NCBI GenBank assembly: GCA_013289795.1
Contig: JABCZH010000002.1
Location: 124,001-188,000 of the forward strand
Direction: 5' to 3'
Length of the DNA stretch: 64,000 bases
From: Acidobacteriota bacterium
GTDB taxonomy: Bacteria; Acidobacteriota; Terriglobia; Terriglobales; Acidobacteriaceae
The number at the start of each line of letters is the position of its first letter. Positions within the stretch are counted from its first letter, which is position 1. The notes below the pieces were generated by a model. That model had not been told where the DNA came from. It ran no database searches and saw only the letters and a list, made by a program, of their open reading frames with translations. This document shows, one piece after another, positions 8,542 to 17,674 of the stretch. The translations under genes and the position numbers were made by a program.

Positions 8542-8635
8542 TCGGGATGAGCGGGTTTCCGCGTCCCGGCGCGCGATGGCGGCATCCAACTACCGCGGCA
8601 AGTTTTGTCTCTGCGATTGGGAACCTTTAATTTTC

Positions 8636-9652
8636 ATGTCTGATCTTGTTCCTCCCGTACCTGCGGAAACTGATTTCGCGCCTTCGATGCAGGTGCTCTA
8701 CGTTCCCCGACCCCGGCAACGCTACTGGCTGCACGTCCTTTTATTTTTGGTGACCGTGTTCACCACGCTGGTGGTGGGCTCGCGCATGGAATATAACTTC
8801 CAGCATGGCCGTCCCGCCTTCTCACTGGCGGACGATGACTTGCCGTTCTTCCCAGCGCGTTGGGCGCTGGGGCAACCGTCGCGCTTGCTTTTGGGGTTGC
8901 CTTTCGCTTCGACGCTCATGCTGATTCTGCTGGCGCACGAAATGGGGCACTATCTTTACTGCGTCTACTACGGTGTGAATGCTACGCTGCCGTTTTTCAT
9001 TCCCGCGCCGACTCTGATCGGCACCCTGGGAGCCTTCATCCGCATCCGCTCACCCATTCGCTCGCGAACGGCGCTGTTTGATATTGGCATTGCGGGGCCC
9101 ATCGCGGGATTCGTCGTAGCAACAACCGTGCTGATGTTTGCTTTGCCGCTGTCGAAGGTCATGCCGGTAGGAGCGCCAGCCGCCGATGTTCAGTTGGGAT
9201 ATCCGCTGATCTTTCGATTGGTGTCTGCCATGCTTTCGCTGGCGGGCGCGCACGGAGGACATTCCACGTTGGAGAATATGTATCTGCATCCCACGGCGAT
9301 AGCAGCCTGGGTAGGGATGTTCGCCACCGCTCTCAATCTGCTTCCGGGCGGGCAACTCGATGGCGGACACATCGTGTTCTCCATCGCGCCCCGTGCCCAC
9401 AAGCAGATTTCGCGGCTGACCATCCTGGCGCTGATTCCCATGGCGCTCTACTTCTGGGCGGGTTGGCTGGTTTGGGCGATTCTGCTGCGCATCAGCGGCA
9501 TGCGCCATCCCATTGTCGCGGAGTGGCCTGCGGTGATGGGTGTAAGGCGCAGACTGGCAGTTTTTGCCTTGATCATGCTCGTCTTGACGCTGGCGCCGGC
9601 GCCGTTTGCGCATAGCTCGCTGCTGGAAGTATTTCGTGAGTTGAGGCAGTAA
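8636..9652 (+). CDS. M50-family (site-2-protease-like) membrane metalloprotease
   Basis: This 338-residue polytopic membrane protein carries the zinc motif HEMGHY in a hydrophobic helix and the third-ligand motif LDGGH about 140 residues later, both typical of M50/S2P intramembrane proteases. Several other hydrophobic helices are visible (LLFLVTVFTTLVVG near the N-terminus; FALIMLVLTLA near the end). It should cut membrane-embedded or regulatory substrates within the bilayer. The ATG at 8636 opens the family-like N-terminus; a longer frame from 8387 overlaps the HU gene and is not credible. No sigma/anti-sigma partner is adjacent, so the substrate is unknown. Confidence 0.88.
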   Translation: MSDLVPPVPAETDFAPSMQVLYVPRPRQRYWLHVLLFLVTVFTTLVVGSRMEYNFQHGRPAFSLADDDLPFFPARWALGQPSRLLLGLPFASTLMLILLAHEMGHYLYCVYYGVNATLPFFIPAPTLIGTLGAFIRIRSPIRSRTALFDIGIAGPIAGFVVATTVLMFALPLSKVMPVGAPAADVQLGYPLIFRLVSAMLSLAGAHGGHSTLENMYLHPTAIAAWVGMFATALNLLPGGQLDGGHIVFSIAPRAHKQISRLTILALIPMALYFWAGWLVWAILLRISGMRHPIVAEWPAVMGVRRRLAVFALIMLVLTLAPAPFAHSSLLEVFRELRQ

Positions 9653-9659
9653 GGTTGCA

Positions 9660-9690
9660 GCCACACGGGCGAGGACTCCCGCACCTACAT
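9660..9690. repeat. Degenerate GGGCGAGG...CCCG hairpin element
   Basis: A short CACGGGCGAGGACTCCCG hairpin-like unit lies between the M50 protease and the 3' end of the kinase gene. It resembles the better-preserved elements at 22943-22963 and 50757-50778. It may act as a weak transcription end between convergent genes. Confidence 0.45.
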
Positions 9691-9750
9691 TCCTACTTCA
9701 AACCATCCACCAAGAACAGCTCGGACAACACCCGGCTCTAGTTGTAGGCG

Positions 9751-12420
9751 TTATTTCTTCTTCAATTCCGCGGTCCAGTTTTGTACGAGTGTCAACGGCT
9801 GCGAACTGCCTCCGTTTCGACTAATTGCTAGGAAACGTTGAGCGTCATGAGTAGGCTGGTATTGACGGCTGATGGTTTCCAAGTTCAGGCGGAATAGCGG
9901 CTTGGTGCCAACCACCAGAAACGTCGCCCCATTGCCATCGACCTGGGCGGATGAAAGCTGGCCGGAACCAAAATCAAAGAAGAAGAGTTCTTTGCCGTCG
10001 CCGCGCCAACGAGGCCAGGTTCCACCGTCGGTGGAAATTTGCCATTTCGCCCCCGTCCAGGGAAAGGGAGCCACATATACCTCCGGGCGTCCGGTCTCGT
10101 TGGAGTTGAATGCCACCCAGCGTCCATCGGGGGAGAAAGCTGCTGATTCCTCGTCGGTAGAAGAACTGGCGTAGGGAAAGGGCTTGCTGTCGCCGAACAT
10201 CGGAAGCACCATCACGTGCAGCTTGTTCCCCGAGCCCTGGTCGTACAAAATGTAGCGGCCATCGCGCGACCAATCGTCGACTTGGGGAAACGCGTTGGTG
10301 GAGGAAGACACCAATATTTTTTCGTCGGCCGCGCCGGTGGCGGGTTTGACAGCGATGGAACCCTGCTGATTAGTGGTAAACGCGATCTGTTTGCCATCCG
10401 GGGACCAGACCGGAGCCCGATGGGTTCCTCCGGCGAAAGTCAGACGGGTCTTCAGCTTGCTGGCCAGGTCAAACACCCAGATGGTGGCAGCCGCGGCATT
10501 GGCATCAGTCACCGCGACCTTCTTGTTATCCGGGGAAAGCTCAAGATCATAGAAGCCGAGGTTATCGTTGACAGTGTCGAGTTGCTTTCCGCTGCGGTCA
10601 TACCAGATCAAACTTTGGCCGCCCGAAGCCGCGCCGGAAGCGTACAGGAGCATGCCGTTATCGGAAACGCTGAAGTTCGCGTGCCACAGGCCCACATCGT
10701 TTTGCACATCCTCGCGGAGAGTTTCCGGCTCACCTTTCAATTGCCCCGCATCCGGATCGAAGCTTTGTGTCACCAGAGCATTCTCGCGCAGGAAAAGCAG
10801 GCGGCCAGAGGCGTAGCGAACGCTGGCAACAGTGTGAAACAGCAGCCGGTTTTCTTTTCCATCGAGTGAGGCCAGGAAAACGGCGGTATCCGGGCTGGTA
10901 GCAGCGTTGTGATTCACAGCCAGGTAAAGAAAATGCTTTCCGTCCGGCAGAAAGTTGGGCCAGCGGTGTGACGTCGCAGTGACGTTATCCACCTTCGTGA
11001 TCGGAGTCGGAGTACCCCCGGAGGACGATACCTGAAAGATTCCCGCGTTATAAAAAGGCGCGAAAACGATGGTACCGTTCGGACCCCAACTGGCGCCGCG
11101 TCCCAGGTTAGTGTCGCAGAGGGTAGTCGGTTGGCCCCCGGCAACTTCAATGCGCTTGAGCTTGCTGGGTGTGAAGAAACCAACGGAACGGCTGTCCGGC
11201 GACCAGAAAGGAAAGCTTGCTGCCTCGGTGCCGGGAAGCGGCTGCGGAGAAAGTGAGTCCAGCGAACGCAAGTAGAGTTGCAAATGACCGCCGCCGTTGG
11301 CAGAGAACACGAGATAGCGACCGTCAGGCGAGATTTCGGCGGGGCCGGCTTCGTCTCCGGTAAGGTTGAATTGTGTCTTGTCGGGCGGGCTGATCTGTAC
11401 CCGCAAGACCGGCACTTGCTTCTGGTTAGCCAGGTAGGCAAGGCCGCCGGTGACAATAGCGACAACCGCAAAGATCGCGGCAACGCCCCAAGCCAGCCTT
11501 TCACGATGCTTGCGGTGGACGACGATGACGGGAGCCGCTACACCGGGTTGCGATCCGCCTTCGCCAATCTGTTTGAGTTGCAGCCGGACGTCGTGAGCGG
11601 TTTGCCAGCGCTCGTCAGGATCCTTGGCCATGCAGGTTCTGACCAATTGATCCAGCGGCAACGGTGTCATGGGCTGGACGGAGCTGATGGGCGCAGGCTG
11701 GCGCTCTAATACCGCAGCCATTACGCTGGCTGTGGTCTTGCCCTCGAAGGCGCGCTTGCCGGTGGCCATTTCGTAAAGCACGGCTCCCAGCGCAAAAATG
11801 TCGCTGCCAGGGTCGGCTTCTTTGCCTTCCACCTGCTCCGGCGACATGTACTGAAAGGTCCCGACGACCGTGCCTTGCGCGGTCAGCGGTTGGTTGGGAC
11901 TGGCGACGGTCTGGGTCAAGCCCGAAGATTGTGCACTAACCGGGGCCACCGCCTTGGCTAGGCCAAAGTCCATCAGCTTGGCGCCGGACTTGGTCAACAT
12001 GATGTTGCCGGGCTTGAGGTCGCGATGCACCACGCCGCTGCGATGGGCGCGATCAAGGCCGTCTGCGATTTCCGCGCCTATCCGAAACAACTGCTCCAGC
12101 GGGAGCGGGCCTTTGACCAGGCGCGAGCCCAGCGTCTCGCCTTCCAGATACTCCATCACCAGGTAGCTGATTCCGTCCTGCTCGCCGACGTCATAGAGCT
12201 GGCAGATGTTGGGGTGATTGAGCGACGAGATGGCACGGGCCTCGCGCTCGAACCGTTCTTTCGCGTCGCGCTGGTCGGAGAGGTGCTGGGGAAGAATCTT
12301 GATGGCGACCGTTCGCTCCAGGCGAGTGTCGCGGGCACGGTAAACTTCGCCCATGCCTCCGGCACCGATGGGTGAGACGACCTCATAGGGGCCGAGTTTT
12401 GTACCGCTAGAGAGTGGCAT
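9751..12420 (-). CDS. Transmembrane Ser/Thr protein kinase with TolB/PD40-type beta-propeller
   Basis: The kinase domain covers about residues 10-285. It shows the glycine loop IGAGGMG (18-24), catalytic Lys in AIKIL (K41), HRDLKPGN (132-139) and DFG (151-153). All catalytic residues are present. A single membrane segment (about 310-332) leads to a C-terminal region of repeated WSPDG/FSPDGRW blades of the PD40/TolB propeller, likely outside the membrane. This arrangement is a common acidobacterial sensor kinase; propeller ligand and kinase targets are unknown. Length 889 residues. It lies upstream of and on the same strand as nothing obviously co-transcribed; the MFS gene is 70 bp further upstream on this strand. 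Confidence 0.92.
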   Translation of the reverse strand: MPLSSGTKLGPYEVVSPIGAGGMGEVYRARDTRLERTVAIKILPQHLSDQRDAKERFEREARAISSLNHPNICQLYDVGEQDGISYLVMEYLEGETLGSRLVKGPLPLEQLFRIGAEIADGLDRAHRSGVVHRDLKPGNIMLTKSGAKLMDFGLAKAVAPVSAQSSGLTQTVASPNQPLTAQGTVVGTFQYMSPEQVEGKEADPGSDIFALGAVLYEMATGKRAFEGKTTASVMAAVLERQPAPISSVQPMTPLPLDQLVRTCMAKDPDERWQTAHDVRLQLKQIGEGGSQPGVAAPVIVVHRKHRERLAWGVAAIFAVVAIVTGGLAYLANQKQVPVLRVQISPPDKTQFNLTGDEAGPAEISPDGRYLVFSANGGGHLQLYLRSLDSLSPQPLPGTEAASFPFWSPDSRSVGFFTPSKLKRIEVAGGQPTTLCDTNLGRGASWGPNGTIVFAPFYNAGIFQVSSSGGTPTPITKVDNVTATSHRWPNFLPDGKHFLYLAVNHNAATSPDTAVFLASLDGKENRLLFHTVASVRYASGRLLFLRENALVTQSFDPDAGQLKGEPETLREDVQNDVGLWHANFSVSDNGMLLYASGAASGGQSLIWYDRSGKQLDTVNDNLGFYDLELSPDNKKVAVTDANAAAATIWVFDLASKLKTRLTFAGGTHRAPVWSPDGKQIAFTTNQQGSIAVKPATGAADEKILVSSSTNAFPQVDDWSRDGRYILYDQGSGNKLHVMVLPMFGDSKPFPYASSSTDEESAAFSPDGRWVAFNSNETGRPEVYVAPFPWTGAKWQISTDGGTWPRWRGDGKELFFFDFGSGQLSSAQVDGNGATFLVVGTKPLFRLNLETISRQYQPTHDAQRFLAISRNGGSSQPLTLVQNWTAELKKK

Positions 12421-12492
12421 TAGTAGCTCAAACTGGGAAAGTTCGATTGTAGGTGGTGAGGACGGTGAATGGAAGGGCCGGCCTTGACCGTT

Positions 12493-13839
12493 CTAGTCCT
12501 CCACCACGCGGGCAGTCATCGCGCCTGGGGGTTCACCCCCGGCGATGGCCTGGGCCACGATGAGCCGGCGCGCCTCGACGCGGATCTTGGGCAACTGCAC
12601 GGCGAACAATCCCGCGCCCCCAACCGCGGCAACCGCCCCCATCGCCACGGTGATGGGAGCTCCCAGGCGATCGGCGAGCGCGCCCGCGAACAATGCGCCG
12701 AAGGGCGCCATGCCCATGAACATCATCGAGTACACCGCCATGACGCGTCCGCGCAGATGGTCAGGCACCATGGCCTGGATGAGCGTATTCGAGGAAGACA
12801 TCTGCAGCATCATGAAGAAGCCGACGGGCAGAAGAAGTCCGACAGACAGCCAGAGGTTGTGAGAAAAGGAAAAGAGAATCAGGCTGACACCGAAAGCTCC
12901 GCAGGAAAAGGCCACCCATCGCCCCAGGCCGTGGACACCGGTCTTGGCAGCGAGCGTTAAAGCTCCGAGCAGAGCGCCGACGCCGGTTGCTCCCATCAGG
13001 ATGCCCAACTCTCGGGCGCCACCGTGAAGGATGCGGTGGGCGAAAATTGGCATCAGCACGGTATAGGGCATCGCGACCAGACTGACCAATCCCAACAGCA
13101 GCAGAATGGCGCGGATGGGCGCGGTCCGGCTCACGAAGCGGAAGCCTTCGATGATGTGCGCCAGTGGCGAGACCCAGTCATCCGCATAGGAGGGCGGATG
13201 CACCCGCATCAGCCAGAGACCCACAATCACCGCGATGTAGCTGACGCCGTTGGCGAAGAAGCACCAGCCTTCGCCGATTCGGGCAACGAGGATTCCCGCA
13301 ATAGCTGGGCCGATAATGCGTGCGCCATTGAACATGGAAGAGTTCAGCGCAATGGCGTTCATCAGGTCTTCCTTGCCCACCATATCCACAAGGAATGACT
13401 GGCGGCCCGGAATGTCGAAGGCATTCACCACTCCCAACAATGCCGCGAGCACGAAGATATGCCAGACCTGAACGGTCCCGGTGAGGGTGAGCGCCGCGAG
13501 GATAAGCGCGAGAATCATGGAGCAGACCTGGGTGGTAATCACGACTCGCTGCCGGTTGTAGTGGTCGGCCACGATCCCGCCGAGCGGGGCGACAAGAAAA
13601 ACCGGAAACTGGCTGGCAAATCCGACCGAACCCAGCAACAGCGAAGAACCGGTCAAGCGATAGACCAGCCATGCCTGGGCGACAGTCTGCATCCAGGTTC
13701 CGATCAACGATATAAGCTGGCCGCTGAAAAAAAGTTGGAAGTTGCGGTGGCGGAGGGCGCGCAGGGTGGCGGACAACTGGATCTTTCCGCTGGGGAGGGC
13801 GGGCGGTTGGTCTGTTTGTGGTTCCGTTCGGGCTGACAC
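12493..13839 (-). CDS. MFS transporter, EntS/MFS_3-like exporter
   Basis: About 12 hydrophobic helices are visible. The N-terminal signature ALRHRNFQLFFSGQLISLIGTWMQ is typical of the MFS_3 group that includes the enterobactin exporter EntS. The loop between helices 2 and 3 (APLGGIVADHYNRQRV) is the MFS motif A. It probably exports a small molecule by proton antiport; the substrate is not readable. I use the GTG at 13839, 24 residues before the family start. A frame to a GTG at 13950 adds residues that match nothing, and neither start has a good ribosome site. The gene sits upstream of the kinase on the same strand. Confidence 0.85.
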   Translation of the reverse strand: MSARTEPQTDQPPALPSGKIQLSATLRALRHRNFQLFFSGQLISLIGTWMQTVAQAWLVYRLTGSSLLLGSVGFASQFPVFLVAPLGGIVADHYNRQRVVITTQVCSMILALILAALTLTGTVQVWHIFVLAALLGVVNAFDIPGRQSFLVDMVGKEDLMNAIALNSSMFNGARIIGPAIAGILVARIGEGWCFFANGVSYIAVIVGLWLMRVHPPSYADDWVSPLAHIIEGFRFVSRTAPIRAILLLLGLVSLVAMPYTVLMPIFAHRILHGGARELGILMGATGVGALLGALTLAAKTGVHGLGRWVAFSCGAFGVSLILFSFSHNLWLSVGLLLPVGFFMMLQMSSSNTLIQAMVPDHLRGRVMAVYSMMFMGMAPFGALFAGALADRLGAPITVAMGAVAAVGGAGLFAVQLPKIRVEARRLIVAQAIAGGEPPGAMTARVVED

Positions 13840-13960
13840 AGTTGGCTCTAGGAGTATCCTATCAGCCGCAAACGGGAGGAAATCCTCTCGGCAAGTTGGA
13901 TCCCGAACCCGCTCTTCTTCCGGAATCCTGGCCAGTCGCGACCGTGGCACAAACAGGTCA

Positions 13961-13988
13961 TTTGCAACCTGGCGGATTTTGCTACAAT
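13961..13988 (+). promoter_or_regulatory. Candidate extended -10 promoter upstream of the CpaE-like gene
   Basis: TTTGCA (13961-13966), a 16-bp spacer and TACAAT (13983-13988) preceded by TGC form an extended -10 promoter on the plus strand. It would give a leader of about 180 nt before the ATG at 14176. The -35 is only partly consensus. Confidence 0.42.
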
Positions 13989-14175
13989 GCTTGCAACCCC
14001 CGGACCCTCCTCCCGGTTTGGCATTGTCTGCAGACTGCTTATGTTCAAGCCCTGAGTAGGAATCTGGCCGAGGTTTGGAATGGAGTTTCGCTTACGCGTG
14101 CAGTTACAAAAGTCACTTGGCGTAGGGGCAAACTCTTCATAACATGCAAGTACCGGGTTTACTGAGGCCCTCTTC

Positions 14176-15411
14176 ATGCACGGGATAGCGGTTACCCTTC
14201 TTACCGAGGACAAGGAACGGCTGCAGGCGCTCCAGCAGCGCCTGGAGAACGCTCAAATCGGTCGCAATGTCTTTGGGCATGTGGGCTTTCCCGCCAGCCA
14301 GACCGACCCTCTGCTGCGCCAGATTCAGGATGTGCATGCCGAAGTTGTGCTGGTGGATATTGATCCGGAGAACGTGCAGCGGGCCATCCGGGCCATCGAA
14401 CTCATCCACGCCAACACCAACGATATTGTGATCTTCGCGGTGGGGGCGATGATCAATCCCGAGACCATTGTTTCCGCCATGCGGGCGGGAGCACGCGAGT
14501 ACCTGGAGCGCAATTCCACCGCGGAGAGCATGGTGGAAGCCTTCAACCGCTTCGCGGCATCGCGTGGCAAGGCGCGTACTTCGTCGGGCCGGGCGCGGGT
14601 TTTCGCGGTCACCAATGCCAAGGGCGGGGCGGGCGCGACGACCGTTGCGGTAAATACTGCGACGGCTCTGCAAGAAGTGCACACCGGGGTTCTGCTGGTG
14701 GACTTTGCGTCCCTGGGACACGCCGCGCTTCATCTCAATGCGCGTCCGACGTTTGGGCTAACGGATGCGTTGCAGAATCTGCATCGTATTGATAGTTCCC
14801 TTTTGCAAGGTTTAATGACACAGTGCAAGGACGGCCTGCAACTTCTGGCTGGTCCGCAGACGCCTCATCTGGTGACCCCAACGGCGGCCGAACTGGCCGG
14901 TCTGTTTGATCTGCTGGTATCGCACTTCCAATACGTGGTGGTCGATTGCTCGAACCGCATCGACGATACGGCGCGTATGCTCTGTGATCTGGCCAATGCG
15001 GTGTTGCTGGTGGCCCAGACCGATGTGGTCTCGCTGTGGAGCGCGGGCCGTATGCGGACCTTCCTGGAAGAGGGGGCGGGACGCGACCGTGTCCGCCTGA
15101 TCCTGAACCGCTACAAGAAGATTCCCGGCTTCAGCGACGAAGACGTCGAGGCAGCCACCAACTGCAAAGTGCTGTGGAAGCTGCCCAATAATCACCAGGC
15201 GATTGCGCCCGCGATTGATAAGGGCACGCCGGTCGCGTTGCAGGAAAGCATCGACATCGGCCGTTCCTTCCGCGGACTGGCAGCGCTGCTGGCCGATGCT
15301 TCGCCCACCTCCGAAGGGTCTCTGGACCTGGTTTATCAGCCGGACAAGTCAGAAACCAAGAAAAAAGCCGTAGGCCGCCTGCTCATCTCGCCCGCGCGCG
15401 CCGGGCAGTGA
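14176..15411 (+). CDS. CpaE/TadZ-like protein: receiver-like domain plus MinD/ParA ATPase
   Basis: Residues 1-125 form a receiver-like fold (VVLVDIDPENVQ and the AMRAGAREYL end). Residues 138 onward form a deviant-Walker ATPase with KGGAGATT at 149-156 and switch-type VLLVDF and VVVDCSNR strands. In known systems CpaE/TadZ localises the Tad/Flp pilus secretion machine at the cell pole. Only this gene is present here; no cpaA-F or tad neighbours occur within the window, so it is an orphan member whose target may differ. Length 411 residues is normal. It is convergent with the cyclase-domain gene. Confidence 0.83.
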   Translation: MHGIAVTLLTEDKERLQALQQRLENAQIGRNVFGHVGFPASQTDPLLRQIQDVHAEVVLVDIDPENVQRAIRAIELIHANTNDIVIFAVGAMINPETIVSAMRAGAREYLERNSTAESMVEAFNRFAASRGKARTSSGRARVFAVTNAKGGAGATTVAVNTATALQEVHTGVLLVDFASLGHAALHLNARPTFGLTDALQNLHRIDSSLLQGLMTQCKDGLQLLAGPQTPHLVTPTAAELAGLFDLLVSHFQYVVVDCSNRIDDTARMLCDLANAVLLVAQTDVVSLWSAGRMRTFLEEGAGRDRVRLILNRYKKIPGFSDEDVEAATNCKVLWKLPNNHQAIAPAIDKGTPVALQESIDIGRSFRGLAALLADASPTSEGSLDLVYQPDKSETKKKAVGRLLISPARAGQ

Positions 15412-15420
15412 TCGTCATCC

Positions 15421-17652
15421 TTACTTTGCTGTAGCCGTCTTTCCTGCTGGCTTCACACCTTCCAGCTTGGCGTAAATGGCAGGATTGGTACAGACCTCGT
15501 AGTACCACTGGTCTGTCCAATGTTGCAGCGAGAGATTACGGGTCTCGACCTGAGGCACGCGGCTTCCGCGCACCACGATTTTCCGGAAAATGTCATTACC
15601 CACCGGCACCAGGCCGCTCCACAGGCGGTATTCTTCGTGGGTCTTGAGCTCGGGAAGCTCTAGCTTGCAAGGCTCGAGGGAAATCTCCTGTTCCAGCTTG
15701 TGAAATGCGGCCTCGCTCATGCGAATGCCGTTCACGTTGTATTTCAAAATGAAGTCCTCGGGACTGTCCTCCAGGTCGGCGTCGCTGACGGTCTGGAAGG
15801 CATAGACGTGGAAAGGAGTGTCGGCGCTCTTCATGGTTTTGCGCACCCGCTTGCTGCACGAAGAAAGCCTGTCGCTGTCGTTGAGTGCATCCGAGATCAT
15901 GATTCGCTGCTCTCCGTCCATCAGATACATTGGCGGCGAGTCCTGGTAGGAAATTCCCACTCCCAGCTCGATGCCGGGCAGCCCGGCCCGTTCCACCAGT
16001 TGGTTATAACCGCGTACGATCTCGACGATTTCCCGGGCCAGAACCGAAGCGCGGCCCACCCCCAACCCCGGTTCACCGTCGCGCTCAAGGATGGCTAGAA
16101 TAATTGCGTCGCCCTCCAGGAAGACCTTGACGGCTCCGTACTTGGCCAACAGTTTGTTCACCGGATCGTAGAAGTTCAGACTGAAATACGAAGCCGGATT
16201 CATGCCCCGTTCCAGCAAAGAGCGGGTCAGCCGTGAGGAATCACGGACGTCGGCTTTAATGACTACATGCCGCACCACTTTTTCCTCGCCGGATTTCTGC
16301 TCGTCGGGGAGCAGAAACTGATACAGCGTTCCGTTCATGGCTGACAGTTGACGGATCTTGTCGTTGGCCACCAGGTTGATGCTGTCCAGTGCACCGTTGA
16401 GAGCCTCCAGTTGCCGCAGGTCGCGGTGGTAGCGAATGAAGTCCCGCAGGAAGCGACCGGCCTTCTTGGCACGCTCTGCTCCGCGGCAGCTCGCAACCCG
16501 ATCGATGGCTGCGTGGAGACTATCCGTGGAAAGTTTTCCGTGTTCGGCGATGAGCTTTTCGACGCGAACCTTCTCTTCCTTTGAAATCAGAGCATTCTTC
16601 AACTGTTGGGCGTTGATGCGGGGTGAATACTCAGCCAGGAGCGGCGCGACTTCATAAGAGGCGGCCACGTACTCCATGAGTTTTTCGCGCTCCACCAGAT
16701 TTATCCACGCGCCGAGCCGATCCACTTGAGCACGGCCTTCAGGAGTGGATTCGTCGGGCACCCCCGCTCCGACGAGTTCGTGAGCATTTTCCGGGACATT
16801 CAGCCAGCCGTCGAGCGTGGCGTCAGGATCCTGGTCCAGCTCCAGCTTTGCCGATTGCAGGAATTCGCAAACAATTCGGCGGACGTTCGAGAAGCGGTCA
16901 GGGTCTCGGTCGAATCCGCCCAGCATGACATACTGCTCGGCGTTCAAATAGGTATCGCGCCCGTCCTCAGTAAAAATCAATGGATTGAGAAACAGCTTGT
17001 ACTGCTCGTCGTTGCTATTGCCGAAAAGCGAGCGGCGAGTACGGGCTAGAGTTTCCTTCTCGATGTCACGGAGCGTGCGCAATAGCTCCTGGCCGGCCTT
17101 GCGTTGAATAATTTTCTTGGCTACCTGAAAGCTCGCGGCCCGCTCCCCATACTCCAATACCTTGTACTGTTGCAGGCCTTCATGGCTTTTCAATGTCATG
17201 CGGCAGCGTTCGAGAATCTGCGCGAACTGGGCATGGAGTTCGAAGCGCAGGAACTTGATGATCGCCGATCGCGCCAGCAAGTCCAGCACTGGACTTCCCT
17301 GCGCCTTGGCGTGGTTCAGGGCAGCGACGTGAATCTCCGCCAGCAGTGGTTTCAAGTCGGCAAGCTCAATCCGCTGCGGCCGGGAATTCGAAGCTGGACG
17401 GATGATGTTTCCCTGGCCCTGTTGCACCTCGGTGGCCAGCAAGCCCTCGACATCTCCGTGGCGTACCAGGAAACGCGCGATGTGCAGGCGCATCTGCTCC
17501 ACGAATTTGGGGCTCAGGTGAACGTCATGGCGCAGATTGTCAACCCCAACCTGCAAGCCCTCCAGCGAGAGCACGGGAGTAAAACTGGAGAGCCGGAGTG
17601 GGGCCTCCTCTTCCGCGTGGCGCCCGAAGCTGAAGATAGGGATGCGCGGCAT
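15421..17652 (-). CDS. Large helical protein with C-terminal class III cyclase-like domain
   Basis: I do not recognise a named family for this 743-residue protein. Residues 1-450 look mostly helical, with Leu/Glu/Arg-rich stretches, and no membrane segment is present. Residues 460-640 resemble a class III nucleotide-cyclase homology domain: IKADVRDSSRL (D468 in the first metal position), a YFSLNFYDPVNKLLAKYGAVKVF linker, then LEGDAIILAI (EGDA 513-516, second Asp). Later signature residues are not clear, so it may be inactive or bind rather than make a nucleotide. It starts 22 bp after the TPR gene and is probably co-transcribed with it. Function is unknown. Confidence 0.68.
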   Translation of the reverse strand: MPRIPIFSFGRHAEEEAPLRLSSFTPVLSLEGLQVGVDNLRHDVHLSPKFVEQMRLHIARFLVRHGDVEGLLATEVQQGQGNIIRPASNSRPQRIELADLKPLLAEIHVAALNHAKAQGSPVLDLLARSAIIKFLRFELHAQFAQILERCRMTLKSHEGLQQYKVLEYGERAASFQVAKKIIQRKAGQELLRTLRDIEKETLARTRRSLFGNSNDEQYKLFLNPLIFTEDGRDTYLNAEQYVMLGGFDRDPDRFSNVRRIVCEFLQSAKLELDQDPDATLDGWLNVPENAHELVGAGVPDESTPEGRAQVDRLGAWINLVEREKLMEYVAASYEVAPLLAEYSPRINAQQLKNALISKEEKVRVEKLIAEHGKLSTDSLHAAIDRVASCRGAERAKKAGRFLRDFIRYHRDLRQLEALNGALDSINLVANDKIRQLSAMNGTLYQFLLPDEQKSGEEKVVRHVVIKADVRDSSRLTRSLLERGMNPASYFSLNFYDPVNKLLAKYGAVKVFLEGDAIILAILERDGEPGLGVGRASVLAREIVEIVRGYNQLVERAGLPGIELGVGISYQDSPPMYLMDGEQRIMISDALNDSDRLSSCSKRVRKTMKSADTPFHVYAFQTVSDADLEDSPEDFILKYNVNGIRMSEAAFHKLEQEISLEPCKLELPELKTHEEYRLWSGLVPVGNDIFRKIVVRGSRVPQVETRNLSLQHWTDQWYYEVCTNPAIYAKLEGVKPAGKTATAK

Positions 17653-17674
17653 CTTTGGGAATCCGGCCTTTAAG

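Noticed and set aside
8387-8635. N-terminal extension of the M50 protease overlapping the HU gene
   Set aside because: The extension is Arg/Ser-rich, overlaps a firm HU gene and has no start support; ATG 8636 begins the family-like protein.
14023-14045. Possible sigma-54 promoter before the CpaE-like gene
   Set aside because: The GG to GC spacing is 8 instead of 10 bases, so the -24/-12 geometry is wrong.
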